Assembly: GCA_910585295.1 (NCBI GenBank)
Contig: CAJUDE010000046.1
Span: forward strand, 65,170 to 129,169
Direction of reading: 5' to 3'
Origin: an uncultured Lachnospiraceae bacterium
GTDB taxonomy: Bacteria; Bacillota; Clostridia; Lachnospirales; Lachnospiraceae
DNA: 64,000 nucleotides
The notes under the pieces are model-generated. The model did no database searches and had not been told where the DNA came from. It saw only the letters and a program-made list of their open reading frames with translations. Positions 53,124 through 61,487 of the stretch are shown piece by piece. Each line of letters begins with the position of its first letter. Within the stretch, counting starts at the first letter, position 1. The position numbers were made by a program, and so were the translations under genes.

Positions 53124-55031
53124 CTACTGATTTCTTTTTTTAAATGAAACAAATGGTTTTCCATTCCCTGTATAAAAACGGCTGAACATCTCATAATATT
53201 CCAGACGCAGCACTTGGATGCCTACTACCAACCCTTCCAGACAGGCCACAAGAATATTGCCAAGTATAATGACAATCCAGTTTGGGTTCCCCTTCTCTAA
53301 CCCGGCAAGGGTCATCACCACGCCCATCATCCCTGCATGGCTCAGGGCAAAAGCCCCCACTCGCACAAAGGAAATTGTGTTGGTGGCATAACTTAACACT
53401 ACGTCAAACCCCTCCACCAGCGCTTCTACAAAAAACATCACCTTGCTCCCTTCCGGGAAAATATGGCCCTTACGCTCTATCAGATGGCTCAACGGCTCTT
53501 TCATTAAAATTGCCACCAATGGGACCCCCACTGCAATCCCAATCACAATAGTTGCAGGAAGCCCATGCCCGGTCGCAAACAACAGGGCGCAGAACACCAC
53601 GAACCCATAGCAGGCAAGGCCGGCAAGCCCGCTCTGGTTAAACAGCAGCCTTCCATATTCTTTGGCGCGTACTGCATTCACCATATTCAGGACCATTGCA
53701 ACCAGTATCAATGCCGCCCCAAACCCAATTGCCAGCATTAATGTTGTCATAATATTGTCCATAGGCTTCATCCACAGCGCAGGGATGGCCTCTTCAAACC
53801 CAAACAAGCTCCCATACAGGAACCCAAATATCACGGACCACACCCCTGCCACCGCCACAATGCCTGCAAGGCGCATTTTTTTCATTTTATACAAAAGGAA
53901 GCCCCCAAGGGCCAGACATGCCCCCTGCCCCACATCCCCGAACATAACGCCAAACATAAAGGTGTATGTCAAGGCAATAAACAATGTTGGGTCCATCTCA
54001 TGGTAGGCAGGCAGCCCATACATCTCCACAAACATTTCAAACGGCTTTAAAATCCTAGGGTTTTTGAGTTTTGTGGGAGGCTTGCTGCTAAGCCCCTCCC
54101 CTGGCTCTTCTTCTACGCAGTTGACATTTTCATCCATTGCGATTTCCCGCTGCAGCTTCTTCGCGTCTTTTTTGGCCATCCATCCATAGAGGATATAATG
54201 CTCAACCCCCTCTTCCCTGGCATTGGTGCAAGCCGCAAATTTGCGGATCTCAAAGTTGCTGCAATAACTGTTAAGGCATTCGCAGGCTGCCAAAATTTCT
54301 GCCTCCCTCGCCTTTACCAGCTCCACCGCCTGCATTTGCAGGCGTTCTAGCTTTTGCTCTAAGCTGCCCAAAAGCTCCTTTGCTTGCTCAAATGCCTGGC
54401 GGGGCGTCCCCTCCAAATCATCTGGCACCTGAATTTCCTCAAAATGGAAGGATGCATACACCGCTTCTATCTCCACTAAATGGGTATGGGGGGCAAAATA
54501 AACGCCCCAAACATATTCCGTGTCATTATTGCATTCATAGAAAAGGGTATATGGATTATGGAACACATATTGTTCCAGCTTATGGTAGTTTTCCACTTTA
54601 ATCCTTCCAAACTGATAATCTATAAAGTGGAAATCCCTTAACTTACAAAGTTCAAAATCCAGCCCAATAAAAGGGGCTGTCTCTGCCATCCATTCCTTAA
54701 GCTGCCGCAGTTCTTCCTGAACCTCCCCCTGCTGCTTCACTACATCCCCCATCTGACCGTGGACATCCAAAATAATCCCCTGCGCTTGCTCTGGGGTCAC
54801 CTCCAGGTCCGTCTTTCTGGAAACCTCCAGGTACTGCTTCAGCTCTTCCCCCATCTGCGCCGCCTCTTTGTACAGATTTGTCTCCACAAACGGACGTACA
54901 TTTTTTAAATTGTTCAGACTTGTCATTGCATTTTCAAAGTGGATATCATACTTATCCAAATAAAGCCTCACCACCCGGTCAATGTCATTCCTTGGCCCGG
55001 TAATATGCAACAACTTCATTTTCTCAATCAA
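53124..55031 (-). CDS. ntpI: V-type ATPase subunit I (a-type membrane stator)
   Basis: A 635-residue subunit. The first ~320 residues form a soluble, coiled-coil arm (EAAQMGEELKQYLEV, VKARE). The C-terminal part has about seven or eight membrane helices, with the conserved arginine in SNTISFVRVGAFALSHAGM-type sequence (here YATNTISFVRVGAFALSHAG), the ion-path residue. The start is TTG at 55031, 7 bases after GGAGG; an ATG four codons later lacks that spacing. It follows the C subunit by 70 nt. Confidence 0.95.
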   Translation of the reverse strand: MIEKMKLLHITGPRNDIDRVVRLYLDKYDIHFENAMTSLNNLKNVRPFVETNLYKEAAQMGEELKQYLEVSRKTDLEVTPEQAQGIILDVHGQMGDVVKQQGEVQEELRQLKEWMAETAPFIGLDFELCKLRDFHFIDYQFGRIKVENYHKLEQYVFHNPYTLFYECNNDTEYVWGVYFAPHTHLVEIEAVYASFHFEEIQVPDDLEGTPRQAFEQAKELLGSLEQKLERLQMQAVELVKAREAEILAACECLNSYCSNFEIRKFAACTNAREEGVEHYILYGWMAKKDAKKLQREIAMDENVNCVEEEPGEGLSSKPPTKLKNPRILKPFEMFVEMYGLPAYHEMDPTLFIALTYTFMFGVMFGDVGQGACLALGGFLLYKMKKMRLAGIVAVAGVWSVIFGFLYGSLFGFEEAIPALWMKPMDNIMTTLMLAIGFGAALILVAMVLNMVNAVRAKEYGRLLFNQSGLAGLACYGFVVFCALLFATGHGLPATIVIGIAVGVPLVAILMKEPLSHLIERKGHIFPEGSKVMFFVEALVEGFDVVLSYATNTISFVRVGAFALSHAGMMGVVMTLAGLEKGNPNWIVIILGNILVACLEGLVVGIQVLRLEYYEMFSRFYTGNGKPFVSFKKRNQ

Positions 55032-55101
55032 AGCGTCTCCTCCGTTCCTTCTTTCAATTTAAAGCCTGTAAAATATATGATAAACCCTGGCCTCAGGCTG
55101 G

Positions 55102-55938
55102 TCAAGCCCCCATACTGGGCAAAATCAGCGCCCGGATATCCTTCGCCGGGACCTGATAGCGTATCCCTTCCAAAGCAGTGGTCAAATGCTCTATCTCCTG
55201 TTCCTTCTCATAGAAATAATAGAATACTGGCGCCATAGACGCCGGGTATTTCTGGCAGGCCCTACGGTACATCCGTTCCATCACCTGGTGGTAGGAAACT
55301 TCATCCTGCATCCTCACCAACGCCTCCCTGCCCTTAAAATAAATAGTATCGCCCAAAATCCTGCAAAATTCCTCAATATGTTCCGCCTCTAGCAGGCGTA
55401 TCCATTCCGCTTTTTTCAATTTGTACTGGACTGGGATTAATAACTTCTCAATATCTTCCGGCCCTTGCTTAAAAAACTGCTTGCCACGGTACATCCACAT
55501 AATATTCAGCCAGTCAATTTGTGTCCCAAACACCTCGCGAAGCACCTGGCGCATCTGCTTACCAGAAAATTTCCCTATTCGCTTCCATACTTCCACAAAA
55601 TAAGAAACTTCCACATGGGGGACAGATTCCCCATATTGGAGCTGGGCAAAATACAGTTCCATTGCCTCCCTTTGGGAGCCATTCCCAAAACGGTATAACT
55701 TCCGGTAATCTTCTAGGATGGAATTATGTATCAATGCCTCCACCTGCCCGCGGTGCTTGATTTCCTCATGCCCGCCATAGATTTTCCCATAGCTCTCCTG
55801 TTCCCGCAAGAAGCCAATGGTTTCCTGGACTGTCTGGAATTCTGTAATCCTTTCATAGTCCTCCCGTTTCAGCAACCGGCTATGCATGGCCCTTGTCTTT
55901 GTGGCCAAGCCGCTGTATTGCAGCAATTCTCCCGCCAT
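55102..55938 (-). CDS. ntpC: V-type ATPase subunit C (AC39 type)
   Basis: A 278-residue, all-helical protein linking the V1 rotor to the membrane ring. Recognisable are YSGLATKTRAMHSRLLKREDYERI, the NIMWMYRGKQFF helix typical of the family, and FYYFYEKEQEIEHLTTALEGIRYQ near the C-terminus. Its length is a little short of the usual 330. It begins 3 nt after subunit G. Confidence 0.9.
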   Translation of the reverse strand: MAGELLQYSGLATKTRAMHSRLLKREDYERITEFQTVQETIGFLREQESYGKIYGGHEEIKHRGQVEALIHNSILEDYRKLYRFGNGSQREAMELYFAQLQYGESVPHVEVSYFVEVWKRIGKFSGKQMRQVLREVFGTQIDWLNIMWMYRGKQFFKQGPEDIEKLLIPVQYKLKKAEWIRLLEAEHIEEFCRILGDTIYFKGREALVRMQDEVSYHQVMERMYRRACQKYPASMAPVFYYFYEKEQEIEHLTTALEGIRYQVPAKDIRALILPSMGA

Positions 55939-55941
55939 CCC

Positions 55942-56253
55942 TCACACCTCAATTATTTTCTTCACGATTTCCTGGGCAAACTGGTTCAGGTTTTTCCCAT
56001 AACTTTCATTTATCTGTGCAATCTGCGCCTGGTTCTTTTCCACAAGCTGCTGAATCTCTCCTGCAGTCTGCCCCTCCAGTTGGGAACGCAGGATGGACAG
56101 CCTGCCTTCCATCTCTTTCTCCATTTCCACCTCGGAACTTTCCATCTTCCTGCGGTTTTCCTCCAGCAATTCCTGGCGGCGGGCAGCGGCGTCTTCCATC
56201 AGTCTCCCCGCCTGCTCCTCTATTTCATAGAGGCCCGTAATGATCTCATTCAT
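55942..56253 (-). CDS. V-type ATPase subunit G/H (peripheral stalk)
   Basis: A 103-residue protein that is one continuous charged helix (EEQAGRLMEDAAARRQELLE, ESSEVEMEKEMEGRLSILRS), the expected partner of subunit E in the stator. The ATG at 56253 is preferred to one at 56274 because AAGGAGAAAGG is upstream and family members start at MNEIITGLYEIE-like sequence. It overlaps the preceding gene by 8 bases. Confidence 0.82.
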   Translation of the reverse strand: MNEIITGLYEIEEQAGRLMEDAAARRQELLEENRRKMESSEVEMEKEMEGRLSILRSQLEGQTAGEIQQLVEKNQAQIAQINESYGKNLNQFAQEIVKKIIEV

Positions 56254-57289
56254 TGCGCCCTTTCTCCTTCCCAAAATATAGTTTTATTGCAAAGTGCCGT
56301 TCCTTGGTCCCCATAGCCATATGGGCTGACAATGATTTTGTCAGTTCTTTGATTACATCCACAACCAGCTTCCTGGCCCTCTTGTCGGAAATCCTGTAAA
56401 TATTCCCTTTTCCTGGATATTGGCAGAAAATCCGCATGGTATAATTTTTCCCCTCTTTTTCCACCAGCATAACAGCCCGGTAAGAGGACAGGATTTTCTG
56501 GCACATGCACCCTCCCAAAAACATCCCATAGCCAATCCTTTCCATAATCCCTTCAGGAAGCTCATGCCCTGTCTTATTCCGTATCTGCATCATGCAGCCA
56601 TTCTCTGGATGATGGAACTTTTTCAACAGGTATTCCACATGGGAGTTAAAATCACAGCTTTCATATAGATAATAGCGCATAAATTCCTGTAAAAGCTCTT
56701 CACATACCTCTGAGGCAGCGCTGGCTGCCTTAGGCCCCATCCCACTGACTTCTGTATCCAGGTTCCCCCGGATTATGCCAAGTGCAACATGGCTAATTCC
56801 CCTGTTTTTCCGCTTCTTGCTTTCCAGCGCCTTGGATAGTTCCTGTTCTTCCTTAGCTAATTCCTTTAACTCCTGTTCCAGCTTTTCCTGCTTTTTTCGT
56901 TCTGCTTCCAGCCTGTGGAAATGGCCTAAAGCTTCGTGGATAGGGTTTATTAAATCCTCTGGCAGGAAAAAAGGCTTTAATATCATCTTAAATATCCTGG
57001 TCTGGTTAAATACCCCTATTGTTTCGGATACATCCTTCACTTGAGTCATGGCAACCCTGACGGTTGCAGGGGAAACCATTTCCACAATATCAAATATTTC
57101 TTTCCCAGACATTTCTGGCATCTCCAGCTCGCTGATTAATACAGCTACTGGATATTTCCTCAAATATTCCACTGTCTCTGCAGAAGAGTGGAAAAACTTA
57201 CAGTCCAATTCTTCCCTGGAAGCCTCCAGCATCCGCTTATATCCCTCTATGTCCTTATTATTATGGTCTAAAATTACTACTGTTTCCAC
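56246..57289 (-). CDS. Pseudo-receiver domain protein leading the V-ATPase operon
   Basis: A 347-residue cytosolic protein. Residues 1-122 form a response-regulator receiver fold: Asp8 in VVILDHN, Thr82-like position in VAMTQ, and Lys106 in ILKPF. The phospho-acceptor position is Glu54 (LISELEMPEMSG) where Asp is normal. A coiled coil follows (about 125-160: EAERKKQEKLEQELKELAKE). The C-terminal part (165-347) has no motif I recognise; it is neither a DNA-binding output domain nor a clear kinase. The start is GTG at 57289, 6 bases after GGGAGG. It overlaps subunit G by 8 bases and follows a good promoter, so it is an integral part of the operon. A role in ATPase control is inference. Confidence 0.8.
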   Translation of the reverse strand: METVVILDHNNKDIEGYKRMLEASREELDCKFFHSSAETVEYLRKYPVAVLISELEMPEMSGKEIFDIVEMVSPATVRVAMTQVKDVSETIGVFNQTRIFKMILKPFFLPEDLINPIHEALGHFHRLEAERKKQEKLEQELKELAKEEQELSKALESKKRKNRGISHVALGIIRGNLDTEVSGMGPKAASAASEVCEELLQEFMRYYLYESCDFNSHVEYLLKKFHHPENGCMMQIRNKTGHELPEGIMERIGYGMFLGGCMCQKILSSYRAVMLVEKEGKNYTMRIFCQYPGKGNIYRISDKRARKLVVDVIKELTKSLSAHMAMGTKERHFAIKLYFGKEKGRNE

Positions 57290-57346
57290 AACCTGCCTCC
57301 CTTCTTAAAACCCAGATTTTTACCAAATTACTCCCCACTATATTAG

Positions 57347-57375
57347 ATTATAACAGACTAGAAAGGATTTTACAA
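57347..57375 (-). promoter_or_regulatory. Sigma-A promoter of the V-ATPase operon
   Basis: TTGTAA, 17 bases, TATAAT on the minus strand, 58 bases before the GTG of the pseudo-receiver gene. Confidence 0.6.
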
Positions 57376-57398
57376 AATTTTTTTCCAAACAATAAGAA

Positions 57399-57425
57399 AC
57401 ACATACAAGCAGCCCACATATGATA
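57399..57425 (+). promoter_or_regulatory. Candidate sigma-K-type promoter
   Basis: ACA and CATATGATA (fits CATAnnnTA) stand 15 bases apart, 32 bases before the ATG of the Gly/Cys-rich gene. Late mother-cell expression would fit a coat protein. The match is short. Confidence 0.3.
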
Positions 57426-57456
57426 CATTGTAATCAAAATATTGGAGGATTTAAAC

Positions 57457-57696
57457 ATGAGTGATTTAGCTGCAACAAACTGTGGATGTGGATGCGAAGG
57501 AAATAACAATGGGGGATGCTCCTCTATTATCTGGTTAATCATCTTGCTGAGCTGCTGCGGCGGATGCGGCAATGGCTTCTTCGGCGGCAATGACGGCTGC
57601 GGATGTGGCGGCGGGAATAGCTGCTTGTGGATCATCCTGCTTCTGTGCTGCTGTGGCGGGAACGGCAATGGGTTTGGCGGCGGCTTCTGCTGCTAA
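57457..57696 (+). CDS. Gly/Cys-rich small protein (HCB-like, possible spore coat component)
   Basis: A 79-residue protein of unusual composition: glycine, cysteine and asparagine tracts (CGCGCEGNNNGGC, CGGCGNGFFGGNDGCGCGGG) alternate with two short hydrophobic stretches (IIWLIILLS, LWIILLL) and it ends in GFCC. Similar clostridial proteins are often labelled chorion class high-cysteine HCB protein 13. Such sequences are likely crosslinked or metal-binding structural proteins. The ATG at 57457 has GGAGG 8 bases upstream. It is one of the few plus-strand genes, between the V-ATPase operon and a chemoreceptor, and ends at a strong terminator. Confidence 0.75.
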   Translation: MSDLAATNCGCGCEGNNNGGCSSIIWLIILLSCCGGCGNGFFGGNDGCGCGGGNSCLWIILLLCCCGGNGNGFGGGFCC

Positions 57697-57726
57697 TCCT
57701 GGCTAGGGAACCTCTTTCCTTCAACC

Positions 57727-57769
57727 AAAAGCCCCAGGCTGGCATAATATGCCGGCCTGGGGCTTTTTA
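57727..57769 (+). terminator. Strong terminator after the Gly/Cys-rich gene
   Basis: AAAGCCCCAGGC and GCCTGGGGCTTT pair over 12 bp with TTTTT following and AAAA before, so it may work in both directions. Confidence 0.9.
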
Positions 57770-57837
57770 CCTGGACGCCCTAATCCTATTAGAAAATTCC
57801 CATATCAAACAAATTCCGCCCCCAACGCCGTATTTGC

Positions 57838-57867
57838 AAAAGGCAGTGAACTGTCCTGTCCACTGCC
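57838..57867 (-). terminator. Terminator of the second chemoreceptor gene
   Basis: GGCAGTG/CACTGCC stem followed by TTTTG on the minus strand, 20 bases past the stop. Confidence 0.65.
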
Positions 57868-57885
57868 TAACCAATTCCCTAATAG

Positions 57886-59598
57886 TTATTCCGCCAGCAC
57901 AAATTGCCCTACAAGCTCATCTAAAATATTTGCCTGTGCAGAAAGCTCCTCACTGGTTGCGGAAGCTTCTTGCGCAGTCGCCGCATTGCTCTGCACCACT
58001 TCTGAAATCTGGTTAATCCCTAACTCTGCCTGGCGCATTGCCTCTGTCTGGTCTTCCACCATGCCTTTTAAATTCTTGGAAAACTCTGCAATCTGCTTAA
58101 TTCCATCCACCACAGACTCAATTGCGCCAGACGCACGTTCTGCCGCACGGTTCCCTTCTGTAACTTCCCGGATAGACCCTTCGATCAGTTCTCTGGTGTC
58201 AACCGCCGCCTGGGCGCTCTGGTCTGCCAATTCACGGATCTGATCCGCCACCACCGCAAAGCCACGTCCAGATTCCCCTGCCCTCGCCGCTTCAATAGAT
58301 GCATTCAAAGACAATAAGTTCGTCTGGGCTGCAATGGACTCAATTTCTGAAATAATGTTCCCTATCCTTGTGGAAGCATCGTTGATTCGCTCCATAGCCG
58401 CCATCATCGTATTCATTTCTTCCCGGCTATTATCCGCCTCATTGGCATAATGCTGTGCTTTCAGGTAAGATTCCCCTGCGCTCTCTGCGCTTTTCTCCAT
58501 TGTCACCGCAATGTCTGATATTGTCGCATGAAGCTCCTGCACTGCCTGCGCCTGTTCCGTTGCGCCTTCTGCAAGGCTCTGCGACGCAATCGCCAAATCT
58601 CCAGAGCCAACTGACACATGGTTAGAAGCTTCCCCAATGGATATCAATGTCTCTGTCATCTGATCCCTTAACCCACGCATGGATTCATAGAGCTTGCCAA
58701 AATCCCCGGTATACCTTTCAGAAGCATTGGACCTAACTGCATAATTCCCGCCTGCCATCTGGCCCAGCACCTCGTCAATGTCCCGGATAATTACATTCAA
58801 ATTATCTGCCATCTCTGTGGCGTCCTTTTCCATATGCTCCACTTCATCCCCAGTTTCAATCATAGGGAATGGGGATGAAAGGTCGCCAGATGCAAATGTC
58901 TTGAGCCGGTTGCCTAATTTCCCTAATGGCTCTGCAATCCTAACTGCAATATTTTTCCCAATCTTAGTGGAGAATACAATCGCCACAGCAACAACGGCTA
59001 CCATAATAAGCGCCAAAACCCCGCCTGTAATAGTCAGTGTTTTGGACAACTGGTTCCCTTCATTTACTTTTACATTTAAAAGCCCTTCCAGCTTAGTATA
59101 TATACTGTTATATTTATCCGCCAATTCACCAAGGGCCATTTCCTGTGCCTGCTTGCAAAGTTCCCGGTCTGTGGTTGCCCCAAGTTCCATTATTTTTGTG
59201 TCCAGTACCCAATACGCATCCAGCTCAGTTTTGATTTCGTCATATGTTATCCTGCCGTCTTCTGATACGATTGTGTCTTCAATCTTTGCAAAATTTTCTT
59301 CAAATGCCGTTTTACTTTGTTCATGTTGTTGTACAACCGCGGCAATGGCATCTGCATCATCATAGCCAATAGCCGCCCGCAGGGATGACCGCAGGTCTGC
59401 AAACTCAAACATGGTTTTGCCAATATCCCCTTGAGCAAAACCAAAATTATGTAATGCATAAGAATACCTGCTAGATATCAGCAACAATGCAATCAACCCC
59501 AATGCTGCCACCGCCACCGTAATTGCTGATACCTTGACAAAAGACCTGGTAAGCCTCTTTTCAATGCTTGCCTGTTGTTCATTCATCACTCCATCCAT
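57886..59598 (-). CDS. Methyl-accepting chemotaxis protein
   Basis: A 570-residue chemoreceptor. Helix 1 is SAITVAVAALGLIALLLI (about residues 23-43). It is followed by a helical sensor of about 150 residues with Asp/Glu-rich segments, helix 2 (ITGGVLALIMVAVVAVAIVF), a HAMP linker (RIAEPLGKLGNRLKTFASGD) and a signalling domain with tip AAQTNLLSLNASIEAARAG. The ATG at 59598 has AGGAG 5 bases upstream; ATGs at 59619 and 59586 are alternatives. The sensor resembles that of the receptor at 31459 in layout but not in sequence. The ligand is unknown. Confidence 0.93.
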   Translation of the reverse strand: MDGVMNEQQASIEKRLTRSFVKVSAITVAVAALGLIALLLISSRYSYALHNFGFAQGDIGKTMFEFADLRSSLRAAIGYDDADAIAAVVQQHEQSKTAFEENFAKIEDTIVSEDGRITYDEIKTELDAYWVLDTKIMELGATTDRELCKQAQEMALGELADKYNSIYTKLEGLLNVKVNEGNQLSKTLTITGGVLALIMVAVVAVAIVFSTKIGKNIAVRIAEPLGKLGNRLKTFASGDLSSPFPMIETGDEVEHMEKDATEMADNLNVIIRDIDEVLGQMAGGNYAVRSNASERYTGDFGKLYESMRGLRDQMTETLISIGEASNHVSVGSGDLAIASQSLAEGATEQAQAVQELHATISDIAVTMEKSAESAGESYLKAQHYANEADNSREEMNTMMAAMERINDASTRIGNIISEIESIAAQTNLLSLNASIEAARAGESGRGFAVVADQIRELADQSAQAAVDTRELIEGSIREVTEGNRAAERASGAIESVVDGIKQIAEFSKNLKGMVEDQTEAMRQAELGINQISEVVQSNAATAQEASATSEELSAQANILDELVGQFVLAE

Positions 59599-59687
59599 CC
59601 TTTCTCCTCGTCCCTTCATAACTTTTTCTTACTTGCCCGTTTGCCCAAATACTCCATTATAAAAATATAAATTTAGTGATACTGTTT

Positions 59688-59715
59688 ATTATACCATACT
59701 TCTTAAAACATTCAA
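59688..59715 (-). promoter_or_regulatory. Candidate sigma-A promoter of the chemoreceptor
   Basis: TTGAAT, 16 bases, TATAAT on the minus strand, 90 bases before the ATG. The remainder of 59716-60115 holds no gene I can support. Confidence 0.45.
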
Positions 59716-60115
59716 TAGGAAATAGGGCATTCGCTATCTCTGCGCCTCATTCGCCTGAACTATGCCAGGCCGCGTACTTTCTGCATAAAATCTAGATATT
59801 TGTTTATTTGCATAGAGGTTTGCCTGAACTTCATATAAGCAACACCTTAAAAATTATGTCCCCATCCCCCCTTTCTGTCCCTATAATGGCAAACCCTGTA
59901 TGTTTCATCTCGGCAGCGTTTTGCTGCCTGTCATTTCCCTCTCCTAGGGCGGTTCCATCTATCCTTCCTCTCCCTTTGGTTCCTCTGGCGCTTTTCTTGG
60001 TCTTCTTTTCTTCGGATACATTCTTCATCTATTTCATAAACACTGTTTCCATCTATCACTAACCTTCCCAAACCTTTTATCTCCTACAATAAAACCATTT
60101 TTATATTATATACCT

Positions 60116-60274
60116 CTTGAACTACTAATGTTCAAGAGGGTTCCTCTTTCTTCCTTGAACTACTAATGTTCAAGAGGGTTCCTCTTTCTTCCTTGAGCTA
60201 CTAATGTCCAAGAGGGTTTCTCTTTCTTCCTTGAACTACTAATGTCCAAGAGGGTTCCTCTTCCTTCCTTGAAC
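60116..60274. repeat. Tandem array: four 38-bp units plus a partial fifth
   Basis: Units start at 60116, 60154, 60192 and 60230; a 7-bp partial copy follows at 60268. Each unit holds two adjacent hairpins, CTTGAAC-TACTAAT-GTTCAAG and AAGAGG-GTT-CCTCTT. Copies 3 and 4 differ at a few stem bases (GTCCAAG). The array lies 70 bases before the next plus-strand gene. Confidence 0.93.
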
Positions 60275-60343
60275 GGCTTATAGGCGAGACTGTCATATCC
60301 TGAACTCCTCCCACATAGATTAGAATAAAAAAGGTGAATGCAA

Positions 60344-60658
60344 ATGGAAGCAATTGATACATTAATTCAGGACCGGCACCTTGAGATGATAAAAGCCGCT
60401 ATTCCCTATTTAGATAATTCCCGCCAGAAAAACATGGCTATGCTGGTTAAATTCATGGAATTCCAGCGCACTATGGCATTGTTCCAGAACCCAGGGAATG
60501 ACCTTCATATGTGTTCTGAAGAAGAGCGGGAAGACCCCGTGCAGATGTTGACCGCAATTCGGGAATACTGCACAGATAAGGAAAAGGAAATGGTAGATAA
60601 TATCATTAGCTTTGCCCAGATGTTCTCCACTTATGGAACCTTGTTCAGCGCAACTTAA
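60344..60658 (+). CDS. Small helical protein, unknown, first of a pair
   Basis: A 104-residue, helical, slightly acidic protein (EAIDTLIQDRHLEMIKAAIPYL, MAMLVKFMEFQRTMALFQ). It has no signal peptide, membrane segment or catalytic motif. The ATG at 60344 has AAGGTG 7 bases upstream and is preferred to the ATG two codons earlier. It is followed 23 nt later by another small gene in the same direction. I recall similar neighbouring pairs in related clostridia, without a known role. Confidence 0.65.
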   Translation: MEAIDTLIQDRHLEMIKAAIPYLDNSRQKNMAMLVKFMEFQRTMALFQNPGNDLHMCSEEEREDPVQMLTAIREYCTDKEKEMVDNIISFAQMFSTYGTLFSAT

Positions 60659-60681
60659 CCACAGCCACAGAAAGGAATTCT

Positions 60682-60969
60682 ATGAACCCACAAGATTTAT
60701 TAAATAACCCACAGCTTCAACAAAACATCTCCCCTGAGAAACTGCAGCTCCTAATGGAGCTTGCCACCAATAATTCTTCCAACACCTCCAATCCCCAGGC
60801 TATGGCAGAATCACTTAAAAATGCTTCAGAAAATGTAAAGAGCAAGGGCATGGACTTCTCTTCAACAGAACGTGACCTGATTATAGAGGTACTAAAACAA
60901 GGCATGCCGCCTCAGGAGCAAAAAAAGGTAGAGCTGTTAATGCAGATGATGAAAAATATGAGAAAATAA
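60682..60969 (+). CDS. Small helical protein, unknown, second of a pair
   Basis: A 95-residue protein, rich in Asn, Gln, Leu and Met, with two helical parts: SPEKLQLLMELATNN and STERDLIIEVLKQGMPPQEQ, then a KKVELLMQMMKNMRK tail. The layout PEKLQ... followed by L...LKQGM suggests a small regulatory or structural protein, but no family is recognised. AAAGGAATTCT precedes the ATG. The stop is followed by a short CTTGC/GCAAG stem without a clear T run. Confidence 0.65.
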   Translation: MNPQDLLNNPQLQQNISPEKLQLLMELATNNSSNTSNPQAMAESLKNASENVKSKGMDFSSTERDLIIEVLKQGMPPQEQKKVELLMQMMKNMRK

Positions 60970-61134
60970 AAAAGAACCTTGCCTTTGGGCAAGTATAAAA
61001 ATTGTTTTCCATATTACAAGGTTCGGTGTCAAAAGGTGGTATTTCCAAGCGCCATAGGAAATTTTAACCACCCTTTCACACCTGGACATATTTTGCCAAA
61101 TAATAGGGATAACCTATATTTTCTATATTTTTCC

Positions 61135-61300
61135 CTAGTGTCTTGTCTCGTTGATATTTAGTGAAATCGCGCAGGATATTTGTTCATCTGCAAGGCGGAT
61201 TTTCGACGGCGTAGCGGTGGCTACGGCTAGAAAATCTAACACAGCAGATGGGCAAATAGACAAGTGAGTTTAGCTAATTATCAACGAGACAAGACACTAG
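61135..61300. mobile_element. MITE-like element with perfect 22-bp terminal inverted repeats
   Basis: CTAGTGTCTTGTCTCGTTGA (first 20 of the 22 bases, 61135-61156) is repeated in perfect inverse at 61279-61300. The 166-bp element has no coding capacity, and its interior is itself nearly palindromic (ATTTGTTCATCTGC against GCAGATGGGCAAAT; GATTTTC-arm against GAAAATC-arm around GTAGCGGTGGCTAC). This is the layout of a non-autonomous transposable element. Confidence 0.8.
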
Positions 61301-61487
61301 CCTTGTCCCCAGCTTAAAGCTTTCCTTCTTCCATTTACCTTTGTGGATTATAGCATGTTTTCCAGTGTAGTTTCAATCCTAATATTCCACAATTCTCGAA
61401 TAATTTTCCGCATAACCAAGGCATATAGAAATAGGGACAGCGCTATGCCTGCCCTGTTCCCCTTACTTATATTCCTTTTCAACGCCT

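Noticed and set aside
59808..60062. Open frames on both strands (84 and 65 residues)
   Set aside because: They overlap each other, lack Shine-Dalgarno sites and show low-complexity composition.
60116..60274. CRISPR array
   Set aside because: Period 38 bp with repeated sequence throughout the unit and no spacer diversity.
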